Source: CALMEC01 sp964393105 (GTDB taxonomy: Bacteria > Actinomycetota > Thermoleophilia > Miltoncostaeales > Miltoncostaeaceae). From it: DNA of 5,582 nt. This document shows, one piece after another, positions 1-5,536 of the stretch (the first letter of the stretch is position 1; every line of letters starts with the position of its first letter). The DNA is taken from positions 1 through 5,582 of the forward strand of contig CAYMSM010000029.1 of the NCBI GenBank assembly GCA_964393105.1. The letters run 5' to 3'. The notes below the pieces were generated by a model that saw nothing but the letters and a program-made list of their open reading frames with translations, made no database searches and had not been told where the DNA came from. A program made the translations under genes and the position numbers.

Positions 1-207
1 CGGGCTATAGGCGAACATCAGCACCGTGCTGAGCTGGGCGATGATCCCGGCGTGCCGTGGGCTCTGCGGGCTCACGTACCGCAGTTGCCCGTCGATGAGC
101 TCATACGGCTCATCGGGATGCAGCAAGCCGATCTCGAGCATCCGCCACACCTCGTCGGCGGTGAACCGCCGAATCGCGGGTGGTGGCTGTGTCGCTGCCA
201 TGACCAC
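1..207 (-). CDS. Uma2 family endonuclease, N-terminal part (cut by left window edge)
   Basis: The reading frame enters from the left edge and its first 67 codons counted from ATG (201-199) are in the window. The translation starts MAATQPPPAIRRFT, then has EVWRMLEIGLL, EPYELIDGQL and VSPQSPRHAG. These match the N-terminus of the Uma2 family (PD-(D/E)XK-fold putative restriction-type endonucleases). About 42 of 67 residues are identical by eye to the complete paralog at 844-1452. The catalytic core (PDL, EV, DK) lies outside the window. I chose the GTG at 207-205, two codons before the ATG, because GGAGGT ends about 7 nt before it, and the same GTG-xxx-ATG arrangement is present in the paralog; ATG at 201 is the alternative. 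The gene is preceded by the duplicated 5' region at 295-376. Identification is firm. The biological role (defence, or a domesticated nuclease) is unknown. Confidence 0.88.
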   Translation of the reverse strand, partial: MVMAATQPPPAIRRFTADEVWRMLEIGLLHPDEPYELIDGQLRYVSPQSPRHAGIIAQLSTVLMFAYSP

Positions 208-294
208 AAGGCTACCTCCGAGCAGGGGGTCGTGGAAGGAGCCCGGCGATCCATCGACCGGCGTGGATGGTGGCCGAATTCCATGACCGCAATG

Positions 295-376
295 AAGACA
301 GATCACACGTCACAGCAGGCGCGCGAAGTGTGCCAATTCGCCACAGAATTGTGTCAAATGCCGTAACACCTTCGGG
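295..376. repeat. Direct repeat copy A in the 5' region of the first Uma2 gene
   Basis: This 82-nt segment runs from AAGACAGATC to CTTCGGG and aligns with 1541-1621 at roughly 68 of 81 positions with one gap, by eye. The longest exact run is 18 nt (CGCGCGAAGTGTGCCAAT). Both copies sit at a similar distance upstream of a Uma2 start codon and on the same side of it, so the repeat is most simply the conserved promoter/operator region of the paralogs. It contains TGTGCCAATTCGCCACA (330-346), an imperfect palindrome with TGTG/CACA ends, and a second half-related element, GTGTCAAATGCCGTAACAC, just after it. Confidence 0.85.
329..357 (-). promoter_or_regulatory. Putative promoter/operator of first Uma2 gene
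   Basis: On the minus strand TTGACA (complement of 352-357) is a perfect -35-like hexamer. Seventeen nt downstream comes GGCACA, which is a poor -10 box, so the exact promoter is uncertain. The TTGACACA and TTGGCACACTTCGCG blocks are both kept in copy B (1598-1603 and downstream), although the sequence between them varies. This supports a functional site over chance. The TGTG...CACA dyad overlapping this stretch could bind a repressor. Confidence 0.4.
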
Positions 377-523
377 CAGCTCCCATCCCGGTCGACGCGG
401 TCCCCAACACCCCGGCCAGCCCGCCGTACGACTCTGTCCACCTCCACGGGCCCCCCTCGCGCCACCACCCCCTTCCGCATCAGCTGACCTGCCGCTTACA
501 AGACGACACCTCAGGCGGCCGCC
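377..523. other. Gene-free, C-rich stretch
   Basis: Together with the repeat and leader, this makes the 208-523 interval free of any gene I can support. The plus strand is markedly C-rich and G-poor (for example around 435-480). A short frame from about 377 to a TAA at 553-555 has G/C-rich third positions but no recognisable motif. It may be a remnant of a gene interrupted at the repeat boundary at 376. I see no tRNA, terminator or insertion-sequence end here. Confidence 0.4.
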
Positions 524-745
524 ATGCCTTTGCTGGGGCCATTTTCTCGACCTAACACAGGAACACGGATCAGTGTCTACGGCGTGGCCGAGCGGATCGC
601 TACCGGTGACGCGCTCGACACACTCTGCGAGGAATACCCGTCGATTCCGCTTGAAGCGTTCGAGACCGCGATTGCATACGCACGCTCCCACCCCAGGCGT
701 GGACGACCGCGCTCACACCGCCCCTGGCGAACACCCGAGGGTTGA
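524..745 (+). CDS. DUF433 antitoxin-like protein, possibly N-terminally shortened
   Basis: The 73-residue product contains GTRISVYGVAERIATG (residues 13-28), then EEYPSIPLEAFETAIAYARS (36-55) and a basic Pro/Arg tail (HPRRGRPRSHRPWRT). The GTRI-V-x-x-(V/I)-x-x-x-x-(A)xG and (D/E)xYP...(D/E)xxxAxxYA pattern is that of DUF433, small DNA-binding-type proteins that commonly act as antitoxins for DUF5615 PIN-like toxins. Its TGA overlaps the TTG start of the next frame by 3 nt, as expected for a coupled toxin-antitoxin pair. Most DUF433 proteins have a longer segment before GTRI (with a GxPxIxGTR signature). Here only 12 residues precede it and a TGA lies at 485-487, so the N-terminus may be eroded. 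The ATG at 524 has only a weak AGGCGG upstream. Confidence 0.68.
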   Translation: MPLLGPFSRPNTGTRISVYGVAERIATGDALDTLCEEYPSIPLEAFETAIAYARSHPRRGRPRSHRPWRTPEG

Positions 746-870
746 AGCTCCTCAGAGACGAGAACCTTTCGCCAACCCTCGTGCAGACCGCTCAGGCTCG
801 AGGTATCGATGCAACTTGCACCCGCGACCGCGGAAGACTCGGCCTACCCGACCACGCCATATTGCGGGTC
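742..870 (+). pseudogene. Truncated DUF5615 PIN-like toxin gene
   Basis: Starting at a TTG that overlaps the DUF433 stop (TTGA), the frame reads (M)KLLRDENLSPTLVQ, then GIDATCTRDRGRLGLPDHAIL. This matches the start of DUF5615 proteins (typical LLDENLSP...LxxxGxDxxHVRDxGLxGxxDxxIL), which are PIN-like ribonuclease toxins of DUF433 partners and usually about 110-120 residues long. Similarity ends near residue 43 (nt 870). The frame then continues to 987 through DNA that is the antisense of the Uma2 gene 3' end and no longer resembles the family. About two thirds of the toxin, including later acidic residues, is missing, so it is probably inactive. The remaining first acidic pair (D6-E7) is intact. 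Confidence 0.72.
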
Positions 871-1452
871 CGCCCGGTGACTGGGCCGGGGCATGATCAC
901 CTGCACGGCGATCCGCTCGCCAACGACGGGAAGCGTCAGTTCGCCGTCGCGCGGGACGTCCTGGACGTGCTCCCAGCTCCCGTCTGATCGCGATCCGCGA
1001 TGGGTGATGACCCGTTGCCCGTTGATGTCGACGATCCAATACTCCGGACAACCCGCAGCGGCATAGATCCGGGCCTTGTCGAGATCATCGCGAAGCCTGG
1101 TGTGGGAGACCTCGATGAGGAGCAGCACTTCGTCCGCACGCGGGTGGGCCGCGTTGATCTCGCGCGGACCGGTGACCGAGAGGTCAGGCTCGGGGATGCT
1201 GTCGTCGATCCCACCGATCGGGAGTTGCACGCCGACGTCGTGTCGCTCGCCGTAGGCGCGACTCAAGATCGCCGTGAGCCGCCGGACGGCACCTGCGTGC
1301 GGCGGGTCCTGCGGGCTCACCCGCCGGAGCTGCCCGTCGAGCAGCTCATACGGCTCGTTCTCGCCCAACAGACCGATCTCGACCATCTGCCAGACCTCGG
1401 CGGCCGTGAACCGCCTGGTGTCCGGTGGGTCCGCCGTCGCCGCCATACCCAC
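844..1452 (-). CDS. Uma2 family endonuclease (complete)
   Basis: This is a Uma2-family protein (PF05685-type, PD-(D/E)XK nuclease fold). Numbered from the ATG at 1446, it shows YELLDG (E34), H50 in PPHAG, EPDLSV (P87-D88), LLLIEVSHT (E112), DKARIYAAAG (D123-K124, Y128, G132) and PEYWIVD (135-140), so the usual catalytic D-E-(x)K set is present. Length is about 200 residues, normal for the family. I start at GTG (1452-1450) because AGGAGG lies 7 nt before it; from the ATG the spacing would be about 13 nt. The first Uma2 gene keeps the same arrangement. Similarity to the family fades after about IMPRP. The last ~11 residues are encoded antisense to the DUF5615 stump, so the native C-terminus may have been replaced. 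Upstream is repeat copy B. Confidence 0.93.
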   Translation of the reverse strand: MGMAATADPPDTRRFTAAEVWQMVEIGLLGENEPYELLDGQLRRVSPQDPPHAGAVRRLTAILSRAYGERHDVGVQLPIGGIDDSIPEPDLSVTGPREINAAHPRADEVLLLIEVSHTRLRDDLDKARIYAAAGCPEYWIVDINGQRVITHRGSRSDGSWEHVQDVPRDGELTLPVVGERIAVQVIMPRPSHRADPQYGVVG

Positions 1453-1484
1453 TACCGTACCTCCTGATCGCTCGTACTGAAACC

Positions 1485-1496
1485 CCGGCGCGCCGG
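1485..1496. repeat. 12-bp perfect palindrome in the Uma2 leader
   Basis: CCGGCGCGCCGG is self-complementary over all 12 bases. It lies between the ribosome-binding site of the complete Uma2 gene and repeat copy B. It could form a small stem in the leader or be a protein site, but in GC-rich DNA it may be chance. It is not conserved in the leader of the first Uma2 gene. Confidence 0.35.
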
Positions 1497-1540
1497 CTCC
1501 GCGATCCCACGTTGTACCCGTCGTTCGCCATGCCGGTATC

Positions 1541-1621
1541 AAGACAGATCGAATGTCACAGCAGACGCGCGAAGTGTGCCAATCCGTCACGAAACTGTGT
1601 CAATTCGCGTCACACTTCGGG
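1541..1621. repeat. Direct repeat copy B in the 5' region of the second Uma2 gene
   Basis: This is the partner of 295-376, running from AAGACAGATC to CTTCGGG. It holds two related elements in tandem, TGTGCCAATCCGTCAC and TGTGTCAATTCGCGTCACA, the second with TGTG/CACA ends. A perfect 9-bp inverted repeat, CGAAGTGTG (1570-1578) and CACACTTCG (1611-1619), encloses them. The ATG at 1553 that could start the HNH frame is ACG in copy A, so the repeat is not a conserved coding start. Confidence 0.85.
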
Positions 1622-2134
1622 CCCCTCATCACCCACGACGATCCGATGGCCGGACTCGTCAACGTCGAGGTGGGCATCGCCGCCCTGGATCGGTTGGAGC
1701 TGCGCTCAGCCGAGGTCGACCGCCGCTACGTCATGCGCGCCGTCCGCCAGCGCCTGCACCAGCAACAGTTCCGCCGGATCGTGCTGAGGGCATACCGGGA
1801 GCGCTGCACGATCTGCCGCCTGCGCGAGACACGTCTGCTCCAGGCCTCACACATCGTCCCCGACCGCGACGAGCGGGGGTTCGCGGAGGTCCCCAACGGA
1901 CTGTCCCTTTGCTCCATCCATCACGGTGCGTTCGACGCGAACCTGCTCGGCATCAGCCCGGATCTGGCGGTCCAACTCTCGCCTCGCTTGCTGGAGGACG
2001 AGGACGGCCCGATGCTCGAGCAGGGGCTCAAGGCCTTCCACGGCTCGCAGATCAACGTCCCGCGGCGGGAGGTTGACCATCCATCGCGCGATTACCTGGA
2101 GGAACGCTTCGCGGCCTTCCGGACTGCGGCGTAA
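1553..2134 (+). CDS. HNH endonuclease, N-terminally truncated
   Basis: The product contains an HNH nuclease domain of the restriction-endonuclease type. It shows RLHQQQFRRIVLRAYRERC (68-85), a C85-x2-C88 pair, ASHIVPD with H100, PNGLSLC with N115, and C120-x2-H123-H124, then FDANLLGISPDL and a conserved-type tail GPMLEQGLKAFHG...VPRR. This is a complete metal-binding and catalytic core. As I recall them, relatives with this C-terminal half are about 290-300 residues, with a long N-terminal region ending in a segment around DDP-x-x-L; here that segment (THDDPMAGL, 27-35) directly follows the repeat, so residues 1-23 are encoded by repeat copy B and about the first 130 family residues are missing. 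The start could be ATG 1553 or ATG 1646 (M32); neither has a good Shine-Dalgarno. It may be expressed as a catalytic stub or be decaying. Confidence 0.75.
   Translation: MSQQTREVCQSVTKLCQFASHFGPLITHDDPMAGLVNVEVGIAALDRLELRSAEVDRRYVMRAVRQRLHQQQFRRIVLRAYRERCTICRLRETRLLQASHIVPDRDERGFAEVPNGLSLCSIHHGAFDANLLGISPDLAVQLSPRLLEDEDGPMLEQGLKAFHGSQINVPRREVDHPSRDYLEERFAAFRTAA
1574..1603 (-). promoter_or_regulatory. Putative promoter/operator of second Uma2 gene
   Basis: On the minus strand a perfect TTGACA (complement of 1598-1603) is followed by the conserved TTGGCACACTTCGCG block. No convincing TATAAT-like -10 is found at 16-18 nt, so the assignment rests mainly on conservation between the two repeat copies and on the enclosing 9-bp inverted repeat. 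Predicted transcription runs left towards the start at 1452. Confidence 0.4.
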
Positions 2135-2137
2135 CCC

Positions 2138-2180
2138 GCTCGACCTCCATATGTCTCCGATCCGCACGTCGGTGTCGAGC
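2138..2180. terminator. Possible bidirectional hairpin between convergent genes
   Basis: GCTCGAC (2138-2144) pairs with GTCGAGC (2174-2180), with an inner CCGA/TCGG pairing. It sits in the 53-nt gap between the convergent HNH and vapC stop codons, where a shared terminator would be expected. The loop is long and there is no T-run on either side, so the call is weak. Confidence 0.3.
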
Positions 2181-2187
2181 CAAGAGA

Positions 2188-2604
2188 TCATCGCAGGGAG
2201 CCGATAGGTGCGACGGCTCGGCTCGGCTGGCCGGTGACAGCGCAGATCGCGTCGAAATCGGCGTCGTAGTGCAACAGACCGATCCCCGCGGATTCGGCTG
2301 CCGCGGCGATCAGGCAGTCGGTGAACGTCGCCTGGCGGTGGCGGTGGCGCTCGGCAAGCGCCTCCATCACGGCGAACGCCCGCTGATACTCGGCAGGGCC
2401 GATGGGGCAGAACGGAAGGGCTGCGAACTGGTCGCGAGTCGCGATCAGGTCCTCGTACCCCCGGGTCGAAAAGAGCACCTCCCCGATGACGTGATCACAC
2501 GTCGCGATCTGTTGCCCCCGTACCGCGTCGGCGAACCCGGCCTGAGCCAGCGGGTCGAGTGCGTGCAACTTGCCCCAGACACTCGAGTCCGCGAGCTCGA
2601 TCAT
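2188..2604 (-). CDS. vapC: VapC-type PIN-domain toxin ribonuclease
   Basis: This 138-residue PIN-domain protein carries the family acidic residues: D6 in MIELADSSVW, E42 in HVIGEVLF, D96 in TFTDCLIAAAAE and D114/D116 in LLHYDADFDAI. PIN toxins are Mg2+-dependent endoribonucleases that cleave tRNA, rRNA or mRNA when not bound by their VapB antitoxin. Length and motif spacing are typical, so it looks intact. Its ATG overlaps the vapB stop codon (ATGA), which implies translational coupling and a single transcript. No target RNA can be inferred from the sequence. Confidence 0.93.
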   Translation of the reverse strand: MIELADSSVWGKLHALDPLAQAGFADAVRGQQIATCDHVIGEVLFSTRGYEDLIATRDQFAALPFCPIGPAEYQRAFAVMEALAERHRHRQATFTDCLIAAAAESAGIGLLHYDADFDAICAVTGQPSRAVAPIGSLR

Positions 2605-2822
2605 TCAGGTCGCCGGGGGCCGCCTGCGACCCGCCCACGCAGCCGTGCGAGCAGATCAGGCGTCAGATCGGGAAAGGTCCGGCCGGCGAGGGCCTCGAGA
2701 CGCTGCTGCTGCACCACGCGCGCCAACGCCATGTGAATCGCCTCGGTCTGCGAACGAGCACCGAGCGCTTCTTTGGCCTCGGCCACCAGCCGGGTGTCCA
2801 GGTTCAACGTTGTGCGTCCCAT
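2601..2822 (-). CDS. vapB: VapB-type antitoxin
   Basis: This 73-residue protein begins MGRTTLNLDTRLVAEAKEALG, the ribbon-helix-helix-like N-terminus of the VapB family (Arc/MetJ class, COG5450-like). QTEAIHMALARVV follows as the second helix, and the C-terminal toxin-binding part holds FPDLTPDLLARLRG. I use ATG 2822 and not ATG 2861, 13 codons upstream, because the family N-terminus begins there and AGAGAGG lies 9 nt before it. The upstream extension also overlaps the likely -10 box. It would neutralise VapC and, with VapC, repress its own promoter, for which a palindrome is visible upstream. Confidence 0.9.
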   Translation of the reverse strand: MGRTTLNLDTRLVAEAKEALGARSQTEAIHMALARVVQQQRLEALAGRTFPDLTPDLLARLRGRVAGGPRRPE

Positions 2823-2860
2823 ACCGTCACGCCTCTCTTCCGACAGCCAGATCTGCATCA

Positions 2861-2883
2861 ATCATATCCGAACGTATGCATAC
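2861..2883 (-). promoter_or_regulatory. vapBC promoter and palindromic operator
   Basis: On the minus strand TATGAT (complement of 2861-2866) is a good -10 box about 38 nt before the vapB start. No good -35 is seen at 17 nt. Just upstream is GTATGCATAC (2874-2883), a perfect 10-bp palindrome. CATA...TATG (2864-2879) forms a second overlapping dyad. AT-rich palindromes touching the -10 are typical of VapB autoregulation. That binding is inferred. Confidence 0.55.
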
Positions 2884-2902
2884 CAACCAGAGCGGCGTTG
2901 GT
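2882..2902 (-). terminator. Weak hairpin directly after the VWA gene
   Basis: ACCAAC (2882-2887) and GTTGGT (2897-2902) form a 6-bp stem with a 9-nt loop immediately downstream of the VWA stop codon (2905-2903). There is no U-run, and the stem overlaps the vapBC operator palindrome by two bases. Read-through from the VWA operon into vapBC is therefore possible. Confidence 0.25.
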
Positions 2903-4147
2903 CTATCTCCTGTCACGTCCCTTGCCGGAGCGGTTGGACTGGAACTTGAGGGCCTTGCGCTCGGCGGCCTTCCACTCGTCGAGGGCGGCGAGCTTCTCCA
3001 TGACCTCGGCCCTCGCAGCGAAGTCCTCGGCGCGCGCCGACCCGTATCCGACCCCGCGAAGCTGCGCCGCGGCCGCCAAGAGCATTCCTTTCGCCCCACC
3101 TACGTCGCCGTGGTCAGCGGCGTCGATCGCGTCCTGCTGGGCCTTGGCGGCGGCGAGGATCGCGACCTCCTCCCGCACGTCGGTGTCGATCCCCGCGGCG
3201 GTGGCCTCGGCGGCACTCGCGACGTGGACGGTGACCGGCATGTGGAGCCTGTGCTGCGCGACCTCGTCACCGATGGACGTGTACTCCACGACCAGCTCGG
3301 CCACCTGGCAGGGCCCCAGGTCCTGCAGACCGGTGACGTCGAGCACGAGGACCAGGCGTCGGGTGCGGCCGGCGTAGGCGTCGCCGAGCTCCACCCGCAA
3401 CTCCTTGCCGGTCGCATGAACCGGCCAATCTCCAAGCAGGGCGACGCCGGTGACATTGGCGTGCGCCGCGCGGATCGAGACCGCGACGTTCTGCGCGACG
3501 AGCGCGGCCAGGTCGTCGGCCTCCTCGGCGAACACGCCGGCTGCGTCGTCGGGAGACGCCGCGTAATGAGCAGCGCCGCGCCCGGCGTCGGCCATCGATG
3601 TGAGCAGGTCCTCGTCGAACCCGTCACCGAATCCGATCGTCGTCGTGGTGATGCCGCGGCCGGCAGCGGAGCCGGCGACGTGTACGAGTGAGGCCGGGTC
3701 GACGATCCCCACGTTCGCCTGCCCGTCGGTCAGCAGCAGGATGCGGCGGGTGGCCACATCGCGGAGCGGTTCGAGCAGTTGCAGGCCCGCCAGGAATCCC
3801 CCGGAGAGGTTGGTCGAGCCGCCGGGCCGCAGCGACTTGACCGTACGAGCGACCCCGCCGCTCGCGACGGGGACGGGCGGCACGTGGATCGCGATCCGTT
3901 GGGCGAAGCTGACCAGCGCGAGCCGGTCGTCGGGGCGCAGCCGCTCGGCGAGCCAGGCGGCGCACGTCGCGGCGGCCTCGAGCTTGTCGCCGTGCATGCT
4001 CCCGGACCGATCGACGACGAGCGCGATCGCCATCGGCGGGCGGCCTTCCCCCACAGCCGCGGGCGCCGCCAGCTCCAGCATCACGTGAAGCCGCTGGTCA
4101 TGGTCGACGCTGATCAGGTTGTGTTCGAGCCGGATGTTTCCCTGCAT
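2903..4147 (-). CDS. VWA domain protein with intact MIDAS
   Basis: The 414-residue protein has a von Willebrand factor A domain at about residues 38-215. The metal-ion-dependent adhesion site is complete: DRSGSM (D46, S48, S50), T112 in GGSTNLSGG, and D141 in LLLTDGQAN. A second typical block is TTTIGFGDGFDEDLL. After it comes a probable beta-rich domain (about 220-345), then an Ala-rich helical segment and a very basic tail (KALKFQSNRSGKGRDRR). There is no signal peptide or membrane helix, so it is likely cytoplasmic, unlike many YfbK-like relatives. The ATG at 4147 is supported by GAGGGGGA 5 nt upstream. It lies 57 nt after the stop of the 443-residue gene on the same strand with no terminator, so the two are probably co-transcribed. 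VWA domains bind protein partners through the metal site; the partner here is unknown. Confidence 0.93.
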   Translation of the reverse strand: MQGNIRLEHNLISVDHDQRLHVMLELAAPAAVGEGRPPMAIALVVDRSGSMHGDKLEAAATCAAWLAERLRPDDRLALVSFAQRIAIHVPPVPVASGGVARTVKSLRPGGSTNLSGGFLAGLQLLEPLRDVATRRILLLTDGQANVGIVDPASLVHVAGSAAGRGITTTTIGFGDGFDEDLLTSMADAGRGAAHYAASPDDAAGVFAEEADDLAALVAQNVAVSIRAAHANVTGVALLGDWPVHATGKELRVELGDAYAGRTRRLVLVLDVTGLQDLGPCQVAELVVEYTSIGDEVAQHRLHMPVTVHVASAAEATAAGIDTDVREEVAILAAAKAQQDAIDAADHGDVGGAKGMLLAAAAQLRGVGYGSARAEDFAARAEVMEKLAALDEWKAAERKALKFQSNRSGKGRDRR

Positions 4148-4204
4148 GGCGATCCCCCTCGGTTTCGGTTACTGGAAGAGAGTCGCCGAGAGAAGGTCCT
4201 GGTC

Positions 4205-5536
4205 TTACGGATCGGGGATCACAGAGGAATCCAACGGCGGCCACCCGTCGGCAATCGCGGCGAGATTCGCCCGCGCACGGTCTCCGACGACCTCGGCGGG
4301 TGAGATGCGCTGTGTCCGCGCCAAGCGGATGCCGGCACTGATGAACGCCAGCCACTGCTGGTGGTTGAGGCCGCCGAAGCTCAACAGCGACACCTTGCCG
4401 GCGTTGGCCGCGCAGGCGACGAAATGCGCGATAAAGCTCATGGCCTCGAAACGCGCGCTGCAAGAGATGCCGTCGGCGTCGCCCAACCCCGAGCGAAGAT
4501 CAGCGGCGAAGTCCACGTCGTCCGCGCCGCGAAGCGCAGCGTACGCGCGTAAGACCACGTCGGTCGCGGCGGGAGCACTTCGCAAAGCCAAGGCGAAACG
4601 GGCGTCGTGGCCGTCGAGATACATTCGACGCGCAACACTCGCGATAGTCTGCCCGCTCGGGCCCGGCGCCTCAACGTCCAGAAGACCAAGCATCGTCCAG
4701 CCAGGCGCCGGGACCCCCATCACGGTGAACGCATCCGAGAGGGTGTGCCCCATCTGCAGCACGAGCGCGCCGAGCACGCCCTCAACCGGCGCCATGGTCT
4801 CCTCCACCCGCCACCGCCCTACATTGTCGATCCAGGTCATCTGGCCACGCAGGACGTCCAACGTCCCGAAGACGAGGCCGAGCAGCGGATCATGCCCCGG
4901 CGTTCGGGATCGGTGGTCCGGTCCGCTCGTGCCCTTGACCACGCGGTCGTAGCTGACCTTGACGTAGCCGCTGAGCGCGTTGTCATGCGGCAGCTCGACG
5001 GCCTTCAGGAGCGTCGCGAGCGGCCCGGGTCCTGCGATGAGCGAGAGTGGGAACGCCTTGTCTCGCAATGCGCGAGGGATCCCGACGATGAACACGTCGG
5101 TGAGGGCGCCCGCCGCCCCGGCGACGATCGCGGCGATGACATCGTCGCGGTCGAGTCGGGTCTCGAGGCGGAAGCTCCCGCCAAAGCGTCGCTCGATGTG
5201 ACGAACCTCGTCCGAGTCCAGGAAGGTGTCGAGGGTCAGTTGGTCGACATCGATGCCGCGCTCAGCAAGACGCGCTCGGCTCTCCCCCACGAAGTCCTGC
5301 CAATCGACGGGTTGGTGTGCACCGATCCCTCGGGTCCGAGAAGACGGGATGACGGGTCCCGAGATCCCGAACTGCTGCTCGAGCGCTGCGATCCTCGCCG
5401 CTGTCTGGGCGGTGGCGTCCCGCAGCTGGACCGCGCTGAGGAGGCTGTCCGTGACCTGCCCATCGAGGAAGGTCAGCGTCAGGGTGAGCTCGCCGGGCGC
5501 TACGGGGTCTGTGCGGCGAGTCGTTGGTTGGTCCAT
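4205..5536 (-). CDS. Uncharacterised 443-residue protein with GHDPLLGLVFG motif
   Basis: I cannot assign a named family. What can be seen: a polar N-terminus; an acidic/helical region at about 78-130; a Gly/Ala-rich hydrophobic stretch DVIAAIVAGAAGALTDVFIV (132-151) that could insert in or lie on a membrane; the striking RTPGHDPLLGLVFGTLDVLRG (211-231); a His in QMGHTLSDAF (261-270); and a C-terminal hydrophobic segment with SFIAHFVACAANAG (367-380) and LLSFGGLNHQQWLAFIS (384-400). I recall uncharacterised proteins in other phyla with a similar GHDPxLGxxFG block, but cannot verify this. The start at ATG 5536 has AAAGGA 9 nt upstream. It overlaps the upstream partial gene by 37 nt and precedes the VWA gene, so all three are probably translated from one transcript. 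Coding is certain by length and codon use; function is unknown. Confidence 0.85.
   Translation of the reverse strand: MDQPTTRRTDPVAPGELTLTLTFLDGQVTDSLLSAVQLRDATAQTAARIAALEQQFGISGPVIPSSRTRGIGAHQPVDWQDFVGESRARLAERGIDVDQLTLDTFLDSDEVRHIERRFGGSFRLETRLDRDDVIAAIVAGAAGALTDVFIVGIPRALRDKAFPLSLIAGPGPLATLLKAVELPHDNALSGYVKVSYDRVVKGTSGPDHRSRTPGHDPLLGLVFGTLDVLRGQMTWIDNVGRWRVEETMAPVEGVLGALVLQMGHTLSDAFTVMGVPAPGWTMLGLLDVEAPGPSGQTIASVARRMYLDGHDARFALALRSAPAATDVVLRAYAALRGADDVDFAADLRSGLGDADGISCSARFEAMSFIAHFVACAANAGKVSLLSFGGLNHQQWLAFISAGIRLARTQRISPAEVVGDRARANLAAIADGWPPLDSSVIPDP

Noticed and set aside
324..340. Sigma-54-like TGGCAC on the minus strand within both repeats
   Set aside because: The GC element at the required spacing is missing, and actinobacteria generally lack sigma-54.
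212..896. Overlapping frames on both strands at 212-691 (minus) and 267-896 (plus)
   Set aside because: Low-complexity Arg/Pro/Ala translations with no motif. The DUF433 and DUF5615 frames in the same region give recognisable family sequence instead.
1453..1590. Longer N-terminus for the complete Uma2 gene, from ATG 1590
   Set aside because: The extra 46 residues have no family match, run through the promoter-like repeat and skip the strong AGGAGG site. The paralog is similar only from the MAAT start.
870..1640. Terminal inverted repeats or target-site duplication around the Uma2 cassette
   Set aside because: I compared the ends near 870-900 and 1610-1640 and found only short GGGCC/ATCACC similarities in direct orientation, no convincing inverted ends or duplication.
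2823..2861. Earlier vapB start at ATG 2861
   Set aside because: It lies at or upstream of the likely transcription start, adds 13 non-family residues, and ATG 2822 has the better ribosome site.
2559..3691. Long plus-strand frames opposite vapB and the VWA gene (2559-3377, 2570-3691)
   Set aside because: They are antisense to genes with clear domains, show no family motifs, and arise from the high GC third-position bias of the minus-strand genes.
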